Shown here: positions 62,445 to 64,000 of the stretch, in pieces
How positions within the stretch are numbered: position 1 is the first letter of the stretch
Layout: every line of letters begins with the position of its first letter
Source of the DNA: an uncultured Spirochaetaceae bacterium
Lineage (GTDB): Bacteria; Spirochaetota; Spirochaetia; Sphaerochaetales; Sphaerochaetaceae
Direction of reading: 5' to 3'
Length of the DNA stretch: 64,000 nt
NCBI GenBank assembly: GCA_944392985.1
Contig: CALXYL010000010.1
Span: 1 to 64,000 of the forward strand
The notes under the pieces: model-generated
The model's input: only the letters and a program-made list of their open reading frames with translations
The model's database searches: none
Told to the model about the DNA's origin: nothing
Program-made: the position numbers and the translations under genes

Positions 62445-63328
62445 GCTTCCTCCCCGTTCCCGAAGAACTTGAGCTGCAGTATGGTGAGAATGAGTATGAC
62501 GATGACCAGGAGCCACCCTGCGGCACAGGCCATTCCGAACTGCCCTCCTCCCATGCTGTTGACGATCAGGTTGATATACGGCGCCACCTGCATCGGTGGA
62601 TCGTAGTTCTGCGCAAGCAGGAGATTTGGCTCCGTATATATCTTCAGCGAACCGATCGCATTGGTTATGAATGCAAGCATGAAGGTCGGCTTCATCATCG
62701 GCACGGTGATTCTGAATACCGTTGAGATAGTACCCGATCCATCGATTGTCGCAGCTTCTATGATGTCATCGCTGATTGTGGTGAGACCGGAAAGGAATAT
62801 GATGAAATACCATCCGATCCCCCTCCACGTCAGGAGGATGACGACGACAAGCCGCATCAGGGATGTGTCGGACAGGAATGGTATTGATTTCCCAAGGATC
62901 TGGCTGAATACGCCGACACGCTCTCCGAAGATGATCTTGAAGCAGAGCGAGCACGCTACGACCGCACATACCTGTGGAAGGAATATGACGGGCTTGTATA
63001 TGAACTGGAAACGCCTTGCGCTGCGTGACCTGACGAGAAGAGCGAGGATGAATGAGAAGAGCATCGTCGGGATGAAGCTGAAGATGAAGTAGAAGAACGT
63101 ATTGCCAAGGCAGTCCCACATCGTCCCGTATTTCAGAAGGTTCTCATAATTCTTGAAGCCTATGAAGGATGCGCCGCCATAGCCCTTGTAGCGGAAGAAG
63201 CTCAGCACGAGGGAATAGAACGCCGGATACAGGAAGAATATCGCGTAGAAGATCAGGAATGGCAGTATGAAAAGGTATGGAATGAAGGGTTTCTGCCCCT
63301 TGATTCCATGCTGTATTCGCTTGGACAT
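62441..63328 (-). CDS. Carbohydrate ABC transporter permease, MalF type
   Basis: A 295-residue permease with FIPYLFILPFLIFYAIFFLYPAFYSLVLSFFRYKGYGGASFIGFKNYENLL at its start and the EAA loop DDIIEAATIDGSGTISTVFRITVPMMKP. Six helices. It lies 78 bases after the solute-binding protein, across a strong hairpin that probably adjusts relative expression. Confidence 0.93.
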   Translation of the reverse strand: MSKRIQHGIKGQKPFIPYLFILPFLIFYAIFFLYPAFYSLVLSFFRYKGYGGASFIGFKNYENLLKYGTMWDCLGNTFFYFIFSFIPTMLFSFILALLVRSRSARRFQFIYKPVIFLPQVCAVVACSLCFKIIFGERVGVFSQILGKSIPFLSDTSLMRLVVVILLTWRGIGWYFIIFLSGLTTISDDIIEAATIDGSGTISTVFRITVPMMKPTFMLAFITNAIGSLKIYTEPNLLLAQNYDPPMQVAPYINLIVNSMGGGQFGMACAAGWLLVIVILILTILQLKFFGNGEEA

Positions 63329-63350
63329 ATGATGCCTCTGGATGTATTGT

Positions 63351-63385
63351 GGTCCTCCGGTCAGAACCTGTCTGATCGGAGGGCC
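63351..63385 (-). promoter_or_regulatory. Intercistronic hairpin between binding protein and permease
   Basis: On the minus strand CCTCCG-A-TCAGA pairs with TCTGA-C-CGGAGG around a short loop, with one A-C mismatch. There is no T run, so it is more likely an mRNA-stabilising or partial-termination stem than a full terminator. Confidence 0.65.
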
Positions 63386-63406
63386 TTATCGAAGAAAGTA
63401 CAGTTA

Positions 63407-64000
63407 TCAGAAGTATGGGTTGCCTATCTGATTCTGCATATCCGTCTGAGCAGCCATAAGTGCCTCATCGAGCGTCATCGTCTCATTCAGATACTCATTG
63501 AGATACTGGATGGCTATCGTTATCTCCTGGGATGAAGCAGGAGTGAAAGGATAGACCTTGAGGTATCCAAGTGTCTCGAAGTTCACCGGTCCGAGGCTTG
63601 AGGCATAGTAATCATGAGGCGCATTGTAATACGGATCCGCCTGGGCACTCTTGAGTGCTGGGATGATTCCTGTCTCGTCATAGATGATCCTGGCAGCTTC
63701 AGGGTTGAAGCAGAGCTCCGCGATATACGCTGCTGCGACTTCCTTGTTCTTGCTGTCCTTCGGGATCACCCAGATAGCGCCACCGGCATCTGATCCGGCC
63801 CTGATCTCCTCCGGCCATGGTGCGATTGCCCACTTGCCTTTCTGCTCCTCAAGCCCGAAATTCATGAAATCGGTCTTGAACCAGCCTCCGATAAGCTGGC
63901 TGACAAGCTCTCCGCTGTTAAGAGCTGGAGCCCAGTCAGCACTCCACTCGATCACGGAGCTGTTGACTGAGGAATCATGGATCTTCTTGATCCTCTCGAA
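63407..64000 (-). CDS. Extracellular sugar-binding protein (partial, C-terminal)
   Basis: The C-terminal 197 residues of a family 1 solute-binding protein; the gene runs off the right end of the window, so the signal peptide is not seen. SADWAPALNSGELVSQLIGGWFKTDFMNFGLEEQKGKWAIAPWPEE, IWVIPKDSKNKEVAAAYIAELCFNPEAARII and NEYLNETMTLDEALMAAQTDMQNQI are typical. It is the first known gene of the operon and delivers a sugar or oligosaccharide to the permeases. Confidence 0.9.
   Translation of the reverse strand, partial: FERIKKIHDSSVNSSVIEWSADWAPALNSGELVSQLIGGWFKTDFMNFGLEEQKGKWAIAPWPEEIRAGSDAGGAIWVIPKDSKNKEVAAAYIAELCFNPEAARIIYDETGIIPALKSAQADPYYNAPHDYYASSLGPVNFETLGYLKVYPFTPASSQEITIAIQYLNEYLNETMTLDEALMAAQTDMQNQIGNPYF

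Overview
The window comes from a bacterial chromosome of moderate GC content with strongly GC-biased codon use. I place it among the Spirochaetota, most likely near Sphaerochaeta/Treponema. This is an inference from three things: the run spoVG - tRNA-Gln - rplY - pth - tilS - ftsH - lepA, the solute-binding protein whose signal peptide ends in an AGGATES-type sequence, and the general gene complement (MEP-pathway ispE, class II aldolase, AdhE). No taxonomic search was possible.

Layout. (1) 1-5.3 kb is AT-richer accessory DNA: a PD-(D/E)XK nuclease-like protein, a Fic AMP-transferase, a tyrosine-recombinase remnant next to an IS256-type transposase remnant, a Schlafen/AlbA_2-type regulator and a DUF91/DUF5655-like nuclease. 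It stops beside tRNA-Val. (2) 5.5-10.6 kb holds a TetR regulator, a SIMPL-domain protein, the three-gene AmmeMemoRadiSam set, a Nudix-like protein and a YfcE phosphodiesterase. (3) 10.6-19.2 kb holds a two-component system, a NusG_II/Gx-transporter pair, bifunctional AdhE, a secreted TPR-like protein and a split chromate transporter. (4) 19.2-29.7 kb is one long minus-strand branched-chain amino acid operon, ilvN-ilvC-leuA-leuC-leuD-leuB-ilvD-ilvB-panE. It is preceded by a promoter, a leader peptide rich in Ile/Leu/Val codons and an attenuator. (5) 29.8-41.1 kb holds a HAD protein, a polar amino acid ABC transporter, a D-aminoacylase with a HTH/degenerate-Fic partner, a COG2509-like flavoprotein, tRNA-Leu, a MATE exporter and a DUF362-GNAT-TatD operon. 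(6) 41.3-53.2 kb is housekeeping: fba, infC-rpmI-rplT-zapB-like, yidD, udk, lepA, ftsH, tilS, pth, rplY, tRNA-Gln, spoVG, ispE and a SMUG1-type glycosylase. (7) 53.3-57.7 kb holds a HAD phosphatase, an acyl-CoA synthetase, an MTA/SAH-type deaminase and a YhcH protein. (8) 57.7-64 kb is a sugar catabolic operon: ABC solute-binding protein (cut by the window end), two permeases, an HpcH/HpaI aldolase, an aldo-keto reductase and a GH112 phosphorylase.

Three architectural themes recur. First, at least eleven genes have a -10 hexamer ending 6-7 bases before the start codon with no Shine-Dalgarno sequence. This predicts leaderless mRNAs, while operon-internal genes carry strong AGGAGG sites. Second, seven of nine convergent gene pairs overlap at their 3' ends by 4-50 bp. 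Third, several regulatory devices can be read directly: an ilv attenuator with mutually exclusive hairpins, a palindrome inside the adhE promoter spacer, and hairpins in the infC and ABC-transporter transcripts. The least explained items are the AmmeMemoRadiSam operon, the HTH/pseudo-Fic protein, two predicted small peptides, and a branched inverted-repeat element at 7101-7185.
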